The notes under the pieces: generated by a model
What the model saw: only the letters and a program-made list of their open reading frames with translations
Told to the model about the DNA's origin: nothing
The model's database searches: none
In this document: in pieces, positions 8,001 to 17,465 of the stretch
Numbering within the stretch: position 1 is the first letter of the stretch
Layout of the letters: each line of letters begins with the position of its first letter
NCBI GenBank assembly: GCA_965201045.1
Contig: OZ241746.1
Span: forward strand, 5,208,001 to 5,272,000
Reading direction: 5' to 3'
Length of the DNA stretch: 64,000 nt
Origin: JAPORK01 sp026710285
Lineage (GTDB): Bacteria; Pseudomonadota; Gammaproteobacteria; Pseudomonadales; Endozoicomonadaceae
Made by a program: the position numbers and the translations under genes

Positions 8001-9833
8001 TTACTCTACTGTAACTGATTTTGCTAAATTTCTGGGCTGATCAATGTCTGTACCTTTAATAACAGCGACTTCATAAGCAAGTAGCTGCAGAGGAACTGAA
8101 CAGATCATCGGAGTGATAATGTCAGGTACTGTATCCATATGAATAACTTTCATACAGTTAGTTTCAGTTAAATTTGCACTTCGATCAGCAAAAACATAAA
8201 GCTGTCCTCCACGTGCACTCACTTCTTCTATGTTTGATTTTAATTTTTCCAGCAGTGCATTTTTTGGTGCAATGACAATGACTGGTATATCCACATCAAT
8301 TAAAGCAAGCGGACCATGTTTTAGCTCTCCTGCGGCATAAGCTTCTGCATGAATATAAGAGATTTCTTTCAGCTTTAATGCGCCCTCGAGTGCAAGAGGA
8401 TACATAGTGCCACGCCCTAAAAACAGAGCATGCTGTTTATGAGAAAAGTCAGCAGCAAGATGCTGGATACTATTTTTCAATGTGAGTGCTGATTTAACCA
8501 GACCCGGTAATTTGTGTAGTGCTTGTGCAATGGTACTTTCCTGTTTGGCATCCACTGTACCATTAAGACGACCTGTGACCGTTGCAAGCATCAGCAAAGC
8601 TGTTAACTGTGTAGTAAATGCTTTCGTAGAAGCAACACCAATTTCTGCACCTGCACGTGTCATGCAAACCATTGCAGATTCACGCACCAGGGAAGAACCG
8701 TGGACATTACAAATGGTTAATGTTGATGCATATCCGAGTTTTTTTGCCAGACGTAGTGCTGAAAGTGTATCGGCTGTTTCACCCGACTGAGATAAGGTAA
8801 CAAAAAGACATCGCTTTGGTACGACGATGTTGCGATAACGAAACTCAGAAGCAATTTCTACCTGACAGGCAATACCAAAAGTTTCAAACCAGTAACGCGC
8901 TATCATGGCTGAATGATAACTGGTTCCGCAAGCTACAATCTGTACAGTATCGATCTCTTTTAACAATTTTTCAGCATCACAACCAAAACTCTGTGGCAAA
9001 ATACGGTTTTCAGTGATTCGACCTTCCAGGGTGTTATTAATAGCTTCAGGCTGCTCATGAATCTCTTTTAACATATAATGTTTAAAGTTGCCTTTTTCTG
9101 CTGAGTCGAACTCAAAGTGGTCGGTTGCAACTGGGCGCTGAACTTGTTTACCCTGCTGATCATAAATGGTTGCCTGACTGGTTGTAATCTCGACCAGATC
9201 ACCTTCTTCTAAAAACTGGAACTGGTGTGTAACCGGAAGCAGCGCTAACGGATCAGAAGCAATAAAATATTCTTCAATACCCACACCCAATACCAGGGGA
9301 CTGCCTGAGCGGGCAGCGATTATTTTTCCTGGTGAAAGCCGGTCCATTACTGCAATACTGTAAGCTCCTTCAAGGCAGGTAACAGCCTGTTTTACCACCT
9401 CAGAGAGTGGATGATTTTCTTTCTGGTAATAAGCAATTAAATGAGCAATGACTTCAGTATCTGTTTGTGAGGAGAACGTATATCCTGCATTAATAAGTTT
9501 TTGGCGTAATACTTCGTGATTTTCAATAATACCATTATGGACAACCATTATCGTACCCCCTGAACAATGAGGATGGGCGTTCTCTGCTGTTGGTTGACCA
9601 TGGGTTGCCCAGCGGGTATGTGCAATACCGGTTGTACCGATCAGATTATCTTCTTTTACCTGCTCAGTCAGATGATTTACTTTACCTGCCTTACGAACAG
9701 ATTTTATCTCTTTATCATCAGTACTCACAGCAAGTCCGGCAGAGTCATAACCCCGGTATTCAAGCCGTTTTAACCCTTCAAGTAAAATAGGAACGACATT
9801 TCTTTGTGCTACTGCCGCAACGATGCCACACAT
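8001..9833 (-). CDS. glmS: Glutamine-fructose-6-phosphate aminotransferase (isomerizing)
   Basis: GlmS (610 residues; E. coli 609) makes glucosamine-6-phosphate from fructose-6-phosphate and glutamine, the entry step to UDP-GlcNAc for peptidoglycan and lipopolysaccharide. I place the start at the ATG at 9833, not five codons earlier, because processing must expose the nucleophile of MCGIVAAVAQRN as the N-terminal Cys. The glutaminase domain shows EYRGYDSAG, HTRWATHG, HPHCSGG and HNGIIEN. The isomerase half has two SIS modules with SQSGETADTLSALR, ASTKAFTTQ and LKEISYIHAEAYAAGELKHG. It ends with the typical PRNLAKSVTVE. It follows glmU by 58 bp on the same strand, the usual glmU-glmS order, so the pair is probably one operon. 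Confidence 0.97.
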   Translation of the reverse strand: MCGIVAAVAQRNVVPILLEGLKRLEYRGYDSAGLAVSTDDKEIKSVRKAGKVNHLTEQVKEDNLIGTTGIAHTRWATHGQPTAENAHPHCSGGTIMVVHNGIIENHEVLRQKLINAGYTFSSQTDTEVIAHLIAYYQKENHPLSEVVKQAVTCLEGAYSIAVMDRLSPGKIIAARSGSPLVLGVGIEEYFIASDPLALLPVTHQFQFLEEGDLVEITTSQATIYDQQGKQVQRPVATDHFEFDSAEKGNFKHYMLKEIHEQPEAINNTLEGRITENRILPQSFGCDAEKLLKEIDTVQIVACGTSYHSAMIARYWFETFGIACQVEIASEFRYRNIVVPKRCLFVTLSQSGETADTLSALRLAKKLGYASTLTICNVHGSSLVRESAMVCMTRAGAEIGVASTKAFTTQLTALLMLATVTGRLNGTVDAKQESTIAQALHKLPGLVKSALTLKNSIQHLAADFSHKQHALFLGRGTMYPLALEGALKLKEISYIHAEAYAAGELKHGPLALIDVDIPVIVIAPKNALLEKLKSNIEEVSARGGQLYVFADRSANLTETNCMKVIHMDTVPDIITPMICSVPLQLLAYEVAVIKGTDIDQPRNLAKSVTVE

Positions 9834-9891
9834 AAATAATATTCTCAATCCGTTTATTCAATAGAACCCATAGTGATACTCAAAATGAGTA

Positions 9892-11283
9892 TTACTCTTT
9901 TTTTTCTGGTCTGGACCAACCAGTAATATTTTGCTGACGGGAACGGGCAACTGCTAGCTGTTTATTTTCAACGTTGTCTGTAATGGCTGATCCGGCACCT
10001 GTACTGGCATACGCCCCTACTTTTACAGGTGCAATAAGCGCAGTATTAGATCCTATAAAAACATGATCTTCAATGGTCGTTTCATGCTTATTAGCACCAT
10101 CGTAATTACAGGTAATGGTACCTGCACCGATGTTAACCTCTGTACCAATATTGGCATCACCCACATAACTTAAGTGACCAATTTTTGTTTTTTCGCCGAT
10201 ATTAGCCTTTTTTGTCTCTACAAAATTACCAATTTTAACAAAATTTGCAGCCTCAGTACCCGGGCGAATCCGTGCAAAAGGACCGATACGACAATTTTTA
10301 CCTATTTTGCTGTCCGTAATAACAGAATAAGGTTCAATGATAGTACCATCATCAATATGTGTATTACAGATAACAGATCCTGCACCTACAGATACGTTAT
10401 TACCCAAAATAACATCACCCGAAAAAATACAGTTAATATCAATAGTTATATCCCGCCCTGTAACAAGATTACCTCGAATATCTATACGTTTATAGTCTAA
10501 CAATGTGACACCACGTTGCATTAAATGTTCAGCCTGCATACGTTGAAATTCACGTTCCAGTTTTGCTTGCTGTTGACGGCTATTTACACCCTGTACTTCT
10601 GTTTGGTTTTCAGGGTGAATGGAGACAACTTGAATATTATCTGCAACTGCCTGAGCAACAATATCGGTAAGATAGTACTCTTGTTGCTGGTTTTCATTAT
10701 TAAGAGTATTGATCCATTTCTGGCTGTATTTCCCCGGAATTGCCATCAAACCTGTATTAATTTCGCCAATCTGTCTTTGTGCCTCAGTAGCATCTCTTTC
10801 TTCGGTAATGGCAGTAATTTCATTATTTTTATTGCGAATAATACGACCATAGCCGGTTGCATTATCCAGCTCAGTGGTTAATAATGCCAGATGTTCACCA
10901 GCAGAGATTTTCATCAGACGTTGAAGTGTCTGTGAGTTAATGAGCGGGACATCACCATAGAGTACTAAAATAACATCAGCATCAGCACACAGAGGCAGCG
11001 CTTGTTTGACAGCATGCCCTGTACCCAGTAATTCATTCTGGATAACCCAGTTAACATCATAGTGGTTAAACGCTTTTTGCACCTGTTCTGCACCATATCC
11101 TGTAACAACATTGACCGAAGATGAAACGGTTGTCAGCTCTGATTGTGCCGTTATTGCTTCAAGTGCAGCTCTAATTACATATTCCAGCATAGGGCGCCCG
11201 CCAATAGTGTGTAATACTTTGGGAAGTGTAGAGTGCATTCGGCTTCCCTGTCCTGCTGCCAGAATAATTACAGAAATTTTCAT
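9892..11283 (-). CDS. glmU: Bifunctional UDP-GlcNAc pyrophosphorylase / glucosamine-1-phosphate acetyltransferase
   Basis: GlmU (463 residues) acetylates glucosamine-1-phosphate and then adds UMP to form UDP-GlcNAc. The ATG at 11283 gives the canonical MKISVIILAAGQGSRM start and has ACAGG just upstream; an in-frame extension of six codons has no support. The N-terminal uridyltransferase has LAAGQGSRM…LPKVLHTIGG, LLGTGHAVKQAL, LYGDVPL and INTGL. The C-terminal half is a left-handed beta-helix of hexapeptide repeats with RIGPFARIRPGTE, VKIGNFVETKKA, LSYVGDA, GAGTITCNYDG and FIGSNTALIAPV. The length and both active sites look intact. glmS lies downstream in the same transcription unit. Confidence 0.97.
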   Translation of the reverse strand: MKISVIILAAGQGSRMHSTLPKVLHTIGGRPMLEYVIRAALEAITAQSELTTVSSSVNVVTGYGAEQVQKAFNHYDVNWVIQNELLGTGHAVKQALPLCADADVILVLYGDVPLINSQTLQRLMKISAGEHLALLTTELDNATGYGRIIRNKNNEITAITEERDATEAQRQIGEINTGLMAIPGKYSQKWINTLNNENQQQEYYLTDIVAQAVADNIQVVSIHPENQTEVQGVNSRQQQAKLEREFQRMQAEHLMQRGVTLLDYKRIDIRGNLVTGRDITIDINCIFSGDVILGNNVSVGAGSVICNTHIDDGTIIEPYSVITDSKIGKNCRIGPFARIRPGTEAANFVKIGNFVETKKANIGEKTKIGHLSYVGDANIGTEVNIGAGTITCNYDGANKHETTIEDHVFIGSNTALIAPVKVGAYASTGAGSAITDNVENKQLAVARSRQQNITGWSRPEKKE

Positions 11284-11995
11284 AAATTGACCTGTTATCA
11301 ATAACCAACCAGCTGTTAATTTTGCAAAATTCAGATAGTTTCAGTTAAAACTTTCATGAGACGCAAAAAAAATAAATATTGAAAACCACTTATAAAAGAT
11401 ACAGTAAACACAATTTTGATATTAATGTCCATACACAAATGAATCTTAAAGTTATTTTTTCTGTGCAGATTACCAGCAATCCGGTCGTTTTTGGTGAACC
11501 ATTGATTTAACAGAGATTGAATTTTTAAGGGTAAAGTTATTTTAAATCAGTGATTTATATTTTTTGTCTGCTGGGTTTTTAAAAGTTTTCTGCCATTTTG
11601 CCTGGTAGCATAATGACTATTGTGCATTTTACAGAATTTAATTTGTACTGATTATTTTTACAATAATAAGCTTTAAAAATATTGTTCAGAATATTATCGT
11701 TTAGTACGCTTTAATAAACTATTTTCAGATAAAAATTCTACCAAAGTTACTATTTATATAATTTTAAAGTATTGATTTTATTATTTTTATGCTTTTTAGC
11801 CGTTGCTTTGTAATGATTGGACCTGCAAACACCATCTGCAGTGCAGATAAATAAAATAAACTTTAAAATGCATATAAACCTTGCATCATAGGTGCTTGTT
11901 GTTTTATGGTGAACTTACAGGCATCAAATTGATAAGTGTCTGTAATAAAGACATTACTCTGAATAAACAACAAAGGTTAAAGGGAGTAGACGATA
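11284..11995. other. Long AT-rich spacer between glmU and the HU gene
   Basis: About 700 bp with no plausible gene on either strand. It must hold the divergent promoters of glmU and the HU gene, but AT-rich hexamers are too common here to single one out. I found no ATP synthase genes, which precede glmU-glmS in many gammaproteobacteria. Confidence 0.4.
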
Positions 11996-12271
11996 ATGCG
12001 CAAAGGTGATCTTATTAAAGAAGTAGCTGAAAAGACACAATTATCGAAAGATAAAGCAAGTAAAGCTGTTGACGTTTTTATTAACACAATTACAGAAGCG
12101 TTGGAAAATGATGAAGGTGTTACTCTCACCGGATTTGGTGCATTTAAACGGCGTCATAGGGGAGAGCGTAAAGGTAAAAACCCTCAAACAGGTAAGCCTA
12201 TGGTTATTCCTGCATGTTCAACTGTTTCATTTAAACCTGGGAAAGCTTTAAAGGAGAGAGTCAACTGTTAA
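11996..12271 (+). CDS. hup: HU-family DNA-binding protein
   Basis: The protein is 91 residues, the normal length for HU, a small nucleoid protein that binds and bends DNA without strong sequence preference as a dimer. It shows the HU fold in order: an N-terminal helical part (GDLIKEVAEKTQLSKDKASKAVDVFINTI), the LTGFGAFKRRHRGERKG strand, the flexible arm with GKNPQTGKPMVIPA, where the Pro that intercalates DNA sits, and a C-terminal FKPGKALKERV. The R-x-x-R-x-G-x-NP-x-TG region and the length favour HU over IHF. Start ATG at 11996 has AGGGAG at 11981-11986. A good hairpin terminator follows, so it is monocistronic. A C-terminal Cys is slightly unusual. Confidence 0.95.
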   Translation: MRKGDLIKEVAEKTQLSKDKASKAVDVFINTITEALENDEGVTLTGFGAFKRRHRGERKGKNPQTGKPMVIPACSTVSFKPGKALKERVNC

Positions 12272-12299
12272 CTTTTAATAAGCGTTAATATTTTTTCAG

Positions 12300-12326
12300 A
12301 AAAGATCACACTTTTTGTGGTCTTTT
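12300..12326 (+). terminator. Intrinsic terminator of the HU gene
   Basis: AAAAGATCACA, loop CTTTT, then TGTGGTCTTTT forms an 11-bp stem with one wobble pair, ending in a short T-run. It lies 28 bp after the HU stop codon. Confidence 0.8.
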
Positions 12327-12374
12327 CCAAATCATCTATAACTGCTTTGAATAATTGACTGCTGTTTTTTTGTA

Positions 12375-12406
12375 GCAATATAAACCTTCCTAGCTATTCT
12401 AAAAAA
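12375..12406 (+). repeat. 32-bp repeat near an IS1380 fragment, copy 1
   Basis: GCAATATAAACCTTC followed by CTAGCTATTCTAAAAAA recurs with small changes at 16511-16542. Both copies lie among transposon remnants and may be an IS terminus. Confidence 0.45.
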
Positions 12407-12447
12407 ATCGTGCAGACCGTCAAACAGCATTAAATATACACGAGATA

Positions 12448-12935
12448 ATGATTAAAAAATTTATCACTTCATTTAATCAACCACCCGATAAATTAATTCT
12501 TGATTTTGATGCAACGGATGATCGTTTTCATGGTCACCAGGAAGGACGTGCTTTTCATGGTTATTATGATCATCACTGTTTCCTTCCGCTCTATGTTTTT
12601 TGTGGAGAAAAATTTCTTGTTTCGTATCTGCGTCCCGGTGATATTGATGGTTTCAAACATGCATGGGCAATTTTGAGTTTATTATTAAAACGATTGCGAA
12701 AACAGTGGTCGAAAGTGAAAATTTTTGTTCGTGGAGGTAGTGGATTTTGCCGTAAAGTGTAGGTATTCCTCAAAACAAACGACTGAACAAAATGATTCAG
12801 TCAAACATTAATGAAGCCAAAGAAGAATATGAAAAAACTCAGCAAAAAATTCGGAAGTTTAAAAATTTGCAATATGCTGCAGGCAGCTGGAATTGTAAGC
12901 GTCGAATAATTGTAAAAATAGAACATTTTGAAAAT
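12448..12935 (+). pseudogene. IS1380-family transposase fragment
   Basis: The decoded peptide carries IS1380-family segments: PPDKLILDFDATDD with the first catalytic Asp, HGHQEGRAFHGYYDHHCFLP, LYVFCGEKFLVSYLRPGDID and KIFVRGGSGFCRK, in which the expected Asp of GDSGFCR has become Gly. A stop follows at once. After a small internal deletion the reading resumes in another frame (VGIPQNKR…YEKTQQKIRKFKNLQYAAGSW), matching the second fragment at 17858-18440. The start of the gene (roughly the first third) and everything after KIEHFEN are missing. It is inactive. Confidence 0.8.
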
Positions 12936-13009
12936 CACATCAAAAAAACAATAAGTGTCTTCTACGTGCATAAGTTTGCTCTATTTTTCAAAGTATGAAA
13001 TATTCGGGT

Positions 13010-13403
13010 TAATACGTGTACTTTCCATATCAAAACCACGAAACTTTAAATTCTGAAACAGAATTTCTATTTCCTCACCTTTCTTTGTAGACAGAAATAG
13101 CGCAATAATGATTGGTTAGGCTGGTCACTACCATTAATTCTCCACTGGTAAGCCTGGAACCAGTAAGGTAGACTTTGTGCCCATAAAATACTCTTTTCTC
13201 TGGTAACGCACGTATAACAGCCAGCTTACTTTTACTTCCATTCCCTTTTTATTCGCTGTATTAGCGTTATCAATAATGCGCATATAAAAAGGAATATTAT
13301 GTTCAGTCAGCCAATGAAACCAATGTTTTCCAATAAACTCTCTGTCACCAATAACACCTTTAATTCGTTCTTTCGGTATGAACTCAAACAAGCGCTTCAG
13401 CAA
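13010..13403 (-). pseudogene. IS4-type transposase fragment
   Basis: The peptide starts MLKRLFEFIPKERIKGVIGDREFIGKHWFHWL and continues HNIPFYMRI. This is the Y2 region of IS4-group DDE transposases, where D of GDREFIG is catalytic. After a stop the minus strand continues in frame fragments with EIEILFQNLKFRGFDMESTRIN, which resembles the Y-x2-R-W-x-IE…F-x2-LK-x-RGF block carrying the catalytic Glu. The N-terminal half is absent, so this is a dead remnant. Confidence 0.7.
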
Positions 13404-13430
13404 GTCTACACGCTATTTGTAGTTAGAATT

Positions 13431-13823
13431 TCCCTTTTTTGACAACAACACCCAAAATAAAGGTATTTTCAAAATATTGACAAATGTACTAACATTGACG
13501 TATTTTTATCTTCCTTTTTTAAAAAAGATAACATTTTTTTTAAAGTAATATCAATAAGTTAAGATTTTTTTTATGATCGAATTATTATTTTGTGTGATGT
13601 ACAGAGGTCAAGTAGTTGTATTGTTCATGCAGTTTATTATACAATAGATAAACTTGATAAAAAACCACTTTTGCATAACATCAGTATTGGCAGATATAAG
13701 CGCTATACATTGCGCAAATGAACATATTTGAGAATTTCTGGTCTTCAAGTAAAAAACACATCAACAATCATATCGTTATGGTTACTAATAAATTTGTATA
13801 TTATTATTTTTGAGGTATATTTA
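13431..13823. other. AT-rich upstream region of the kinase-like gene
   Basis: No gene is visible. An in-frame TTG at 13728 extends the following ORF by 32 hydrophobic residues, but the ATG at 13824 has a far better ribosome site. Confidence 0.4.
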
Positions 13824-15182
13824 ATGGAGTACAACATCTTAACTGCATCAACATCAACAATAGATAGACCAATAACTTCTTCGGCTACATCATCATCGAA
13901 TGATGTTAGTCCATGTATATTGCAATACGCTAAAAATATTAAATCCATGATAAAATCAAATAAATTTATACAAATAGTTAAAACAATACTAAAAATAATA
14001 ACGGATGGATTTCAAAAGTTTTTTGGCTTAAAGACTAATCGTGGCAGCACATCTGAAACATCAGGCAATAAAAACAATATAAAATTCAATATAGAATCCA
14101 ATGCAAAAAACAACAATGCAGCAAGAAAAATACAAAGAGCCTACAGAAAATTTCTGGCGAGGAAGAACTCAAAACCGGTAAATGAGTTCGGTGCAAAAGT
14201 AATGATTAATGAGAAGGTGAAAGTAATGATTGATTGGAAGCCGGAGGATATTAAAAGAACTTTTTATTTTCCTCAGTCCAATCAGCCCAATGTAAAGGGT
14301 TATTTTAGAAATCCTGACGGGGAAGTAGAAAATCAATATGAAGATAAAGGTAGTTTTAAATCTGTCACCCACAGAGATGATAGATTTGTTCAGTTACACA
14401 ATAATCAATTCGATTCAACTTATGATGCTGTTGCTGATGTTAAAAAAGTAAATGAATTAGCTGCTGAGCTTTCAAAATTTTCCTCCATATGCCGTTTTTT
14501 TTATGCTGACAATGATACATTACTGGCAGAAAATGGCGGTAAAGATCTGGCAAGTCGTTTGGGTATCGAAAAAGCAGTAACATTGGTCAAGACAGTATGT
14601 TCATTGAATGTATTTAAAGCAGCTTGTGAAGAGTTAGAAAAAATGCATAACCAAGATATATTCCTGCGAGATATCAAGCTTGAAAATATGGTTGTAAAAG
14701 AAGATGAAAATATCGCCCGACATATTGATCATGATTTGATTGTTACACCCAACTATGGCGACTATAGGAGACCTGGAGGCACAGCTATTATGCTAATCGC
14801 TGAGCTGTGTTTGATACGAACAAACCCTAATGTAGATACGCGTACAGTAAAAAAATCCTTAGCGGCAAGCGATAATATTGCAATGGCTCTATCCATAATG
14901 TCCGCCGTGGACTGTGCAATACGAATAGATATTAAACGTGCATGTAGAAATTCTGGTGGAACATGTTTGGACCTTTATGGATTTGAGTCAGCTGCTTGCT
15001 GTGAGTTTATAAAGACCCACGTTAAACCTAAATATCAGGAAGATTTCAGGATGTGGCTGAAGCGTCCTGCTAAAAACCCGTTACCAGGTCCATTACACAG
15101 AATGTTTAAATGGTCGAATGAACCTCCAAGGATTTACACCATTCGACCCAATTTCGGAGCTTCTAGGAATGCCACAAAATAA
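13824..15182 (+). CDS. Kinase-like protein with an N-terminal IQ (calmodulin-binding) motif
   Basis: The protein is 452 residues. The ATG at 13824 has TGAGGT seven bases upstream. Residues 1-95 are Ser/Thr/Asn-rich with no signal peptide. Residues 99-114 (AARKIQRAYRKFLARK) fit the eukaryotic IQ motif: I103-Q104, basic 108 and basic 113. From about residue 225 there is a protein-kinase-like C-lobe: a hinge-like stretch (LLAENGGKDLASRL), a helix (FKAACEELEKMHNQDIF), the catalytic loop LRDIKLENMVV (D283, K285, N288 kept; the usual H of HRD is L), a DFG-like DHD at 302-304 and YRRPGGTAIMLIAEL, resembling an activation segment. No convincing glycine loop or VAIK lysine is seen in the N-lobe, so activity is uncertain. 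An IQ motif suggests meeting host calmodulin, hence an injected effector. This is inference. Confidence 0.75.
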   Translation: MEYNILTASTSTIDRPITSSATSSSNDVSPCILQYAKNIKSMIKSNKFIQIVKTILKIITDGFQKFFGLKTNRGSTSETSGNKNNIKFNIESNAKNNNAARKIQRAYRKFLARKNSKPVNEFGAKVMINEKVKVMIDWKPEDIKRTFYFPQSNQPNVKGYFRNPDGEVENQYEDKGSFKSVTHRDDRFVQLHNNQFDSTYDAVADVKKVNELAAELSKFSSICRFFYADNDTLLAENGGKDLASRLGIEKAVTLVKTVCSLNVFKAACEELEKMHNQDIFLRDIKLENMVVKEDENIARHIDHDLIVTPNYGDYRRPGGTAIMLIAELCLIRTNPNVDTRTVKKSLAASDNIAMALSIMSAVDCAIRIDIKRACRNSGGTCLDLYGFESAACCEFIKTHVKPKYQEDFRMWLKRPAKNPLPGPLHRMFKWSNEPPRIYTIRPNFGASRNATK

Positions 15183-15396
15183 TTTAGACAAATTCAGGAG
15201 TGGTTGTGGTTTTGTATGGCAGTGAAATTAAAGCAACAAGAACCATTGCCATTTTATGGATAGATTAGGATTGTACAAATTATTTCGTGTGTGTTCCTAA
15301 AGCATATAGAGCGTAGCGTCATAATTATTGATTTTTTAGATGATTGCGGTATTATACCTATGCTGTGTAACTACAATTTTCATTAAGAGAAGACTT

Positions 15397-15615
15397 ATGA
15401 AAACAAAAAATATAAAAATATTTTTTATGATATGCTTTTTATCATTTACACAAAGTGTTTTTGCTTCTGGTGCTGGAAAAGAAGAAAAAAAAGATCTAAC
15501 TAAATTAGATAAAGAGGCTAAAAGCCAGGAGCGCAAAGAGATTAGGAATATTGTTGAGAGGGATAGAGCAAAAAGAGAAAAAATTAGAAAATCAATACCA
15601 GAAAAGTTTAAGTAG
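15397..15615 (+). CDS. Small secreted, highly charged protein
   Basis: Seventy-two residues. MKTKNIKIFFMICFLSFTQSVFA is a good Sec signal peptide, probably cut after VFA at residue 23. The mature part (about 49 residues, SGAGKEEKKDLTKLDKEA…) is Lys/Glu-rich and probably one long charged helix or coiled coil ending IRKSIPEKFK. The ATG at 15397 is favoured because it starts the signal peptide directly and follows a purine-rich AAGAGAAGA. It lies 214 bp after the kinase-like gene on the same strand and just before a transposase remnant. The family is not recognised. Coding status rests on the clear signal peptide and charged pattern. Confidence 0.55.
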   Translation: MKTKNIKIFFMICFLSFTQSVFASGAGKEEKKDLTKLDKEAKSQERKEIRNIVERDRAKREKIRKSIPEKFK

Positions 15616-15739
15616 TATTTTTATCAAACTATGCCCTTCTCCTGTGGTAGAGTGGCTGTATATGCACATTGCATAGGACTTACGCATTGACAAATGATAT
15701 AATTGTGGTAGTTGCCAGGAACAAGTGATACTTTTTAGA

Positions 15740-16390
15740 ATGATAAGAAAGATAACCCGTCCGACTACCGCCCAATGTACTTTACCTATGTATATGGGGT
15801 TTCTTATAAGTGAGTCCGGCTCAACCAGCTGTACTCGATTGTCAGAAATAATGAATATCTCACATGACAGTGTAAATCGTTTTCTTGAGTGTGAAGCTTT
15901 TGAGCCTGTTGATCTGTTTAATGAGTGCAAAGACAATCTCAATATCAAAGGGGGAGTATTGCGTGTTGACGACAGCGTTCTGGATAAACCCTACAGCCAA
16001 TATATGTCTTTTGTATCACATTTTTGGTCAGGTAAACATCATCGGGTTGTTAAAGGTATTAATCTTATCATTCTTTATTACACGGACCCTTCTGGTCAAC
16101 ATCAGCCAGTTAATTTCAGAATTTATGATAAAGCTGAAGGAAAAACAAAAAATGATTACTTTCAGGAAATGCTCAATGAAGTGATTAGCTGGGGTTTAAA
16201 GCCTGCTTTTGTCACTGGCGATGCATGGTATAGTGGTACTCCAAACCTGAAAAAGGTAAAAAATCACCAGGGCGGGGTTTATGTTTGCTGTAGAGAGTAA
16301 TTGCACCGTATCATTGCAAAGGCATATGGCAAAAAGTACAGACAATTGATGTTCCTGATGAAAGGATAAAGGTGATGTGGTCAACCCTGT
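15740..16390 (+). pseudogene. IS701-like DDE transposase, frameshifted
   Basis: The peptide begins near MIRKITRPTTAQCTLPMYMGF and holds the conserved blocks MNISHDSVNRFL, RVDDSVLDKPYS (first catalytic Asp), FWSGKHHRVVKGINLI, RIYDKAEGKTKNDYFQEML and FVTGDAWYSG (second Asp). The frame breaks near 16275. It continues in another frame as GFMFAVESN, then in a third as VQTIDVPDERIKVMW. The C-terminal catalytic Glu region is missing. The nearly complete first half shows a fairly recent death. Confidence 0.8.
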
Positions 16391-16721
16391 AGAAAAAATT
16401 TTCCGTGCGATGATAACTAACCTATGATATCAGGGTAAAAATTATCAGGCTTCTTGGAAAAACAGCCTGTTTAATTTATAGAATCTAAATGGAGATCGCA
16501 GAAATGTAGGCAATATAAACCTTCACCAGCTATTCTAAAAAACACTAATAACACGGTATAATATTTTTTACGGTTACATTAACTGGATAGCTCAAACGGC
16601 TTTAGGCAGCAATTATTGCATGGCTGCTTACAAAAGGTGATAAATTATTGATATTTGATTAATGGATTTTTAGCTAAGATCACCTAAAGTATTATGAATT
16701 ATTGATTAAAGTAAACAGACA
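16391..16721. other. Spacer between a transposase remnant and queH
   Basis: No gene is visible. It contains the second copy of the 32-bp repeat (16511-16542) and probably the queH promoter; TATAAT occurs at 16558-16563 without a clear -35 partner. Confidence 0.35.
16511..16542 (+). repeat. 32-bp repeat, copy 2
   Basis: CAATATAAACCTTC, then AGCTATTCTAAAAAA, repeats 12375-12406 with a few changes. Confidence 0.45.
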
Positions 16722-17465
16722 ATGAAATCAAACCCATTTTCTCTTGAAGAGTACGACCGTCCTGTCCTTAACACACCGGACGGTGAAAAAGAAATATTAC
16801 TCCATTCCTGCTGTGCACCCTGTGCGGGGGAAGTCATGCTCGCTATTAAAGCTTCTGGTATCAAACAAACGATATTTTTTTATAATCCCAATATTCATCC
16901 TCAGGAAGAGTATGAACTGCGTAAAAATGAAAATAAACGCTTTTGTGATAGCCTGGGCATTGATTTTATTGATGCTGATTATGATACAGATAACTGGTTT
17001 GAGCGCATTAAAGGCTTTGAAAATGAACCTGAACGGGGAAAACGCTGCACACTCTGTTTTGATATGCGGTTTGAGCGTACAGCACTGTATGCTCACGAAC
17101 ATAATGTTCCCCTTATTTCCAGTACGCTGGGCATTTCACGGTGGAAAGATATGGAACAGGTTACTTCTTCAGGTGTCCGTGCAGCTGAACGTTATGACGA
17201 TGTTAGTTACTGGACCTATAACTGGCGTAAACAGGGGGGAGGTCCCCGGATGGTGGAAGTTGCAAAAAAGGAACGCTTCTATCAACAGGAATATTGTGGG
17301 TGTGTCTATAGCTTACGTGATACTAACCATTATCGAATGAAAAATAACCGTAGCAGAATTAAACGTCTGGTTAATTTTTATGGATCATCTGAGGAAAGTT
17401 GTTCAGCAGATATTATTCCTGCATGCAATATTACAGATGCCAGTTTATCTTCTGATCCGGAATAG
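16722..17465 (+). CDS. queH: Epoxyqueuosine reductase QueH
   Basis: QueH (247 residues) carries out the last step of queuosine synthesis, reducing epoxyqueuosine in tRNA to queuosine, in bacteria that lack QueG. The family features are visible: EILLHSCCAPCAGEVM near the N-terminus (paired Cys and CxxC), FFYNPNIHPQEEYELRKNE, a central Asp-rich stretch, the GKRCTLCFDMRFERTA motif with a second CxxC, TLGISRWKDMEQV, and a QQEYCGCVYSLRD segment. These cysteines bind the iron-sulfur cluster and a metal. The C-terminal tail of about 45 residues is longer and more polar than usual. The gene stands alone amid transposon debris, with no other queuosine gene in the window. Confidence 0.92.
   Translation: MKSNPFSLEEYDRPVLNTPDGEKEILLHSCCAPCAGEVMLAIKASGIKQTIFFYNPNIHPQEEYELRKNENKRFCDSLGIDFIDADYDTDNWFERIKGFENEPERGKRCTLCFDMRFERTALYAHEHNVPLISSTLGISRWKDMEQVTSSGVRAAERYDDVSYWTYNWRKQGGGPRMVEVAKKERFYQQEYCGCVYSLRDTNHYRMKNNRSRIKRLVNFYGSSEESCSADIIPACNITDASLSSDPE

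Noticed and set aside
7800..8018. 72-codon plus-strand open frame before the glmS end
   Set aside because: It runs antisense through the group II intron scar; the RNA structure explains the conserved bases better.
9834..9891. glmS riboswitch-ribozyme in the glmU-glmS gap
   Set aside because: The gap is only 58 bp and this ribozyme belongs mainly to Gram-positive bacteria; no matching core is seen.
10174..10500. 108-codon plus-strand open frame inside glmU
   Set aside because: It is antisense to the hexapeptide-repeat half of GlmU, whose periodic codons keep the opposite strand open.
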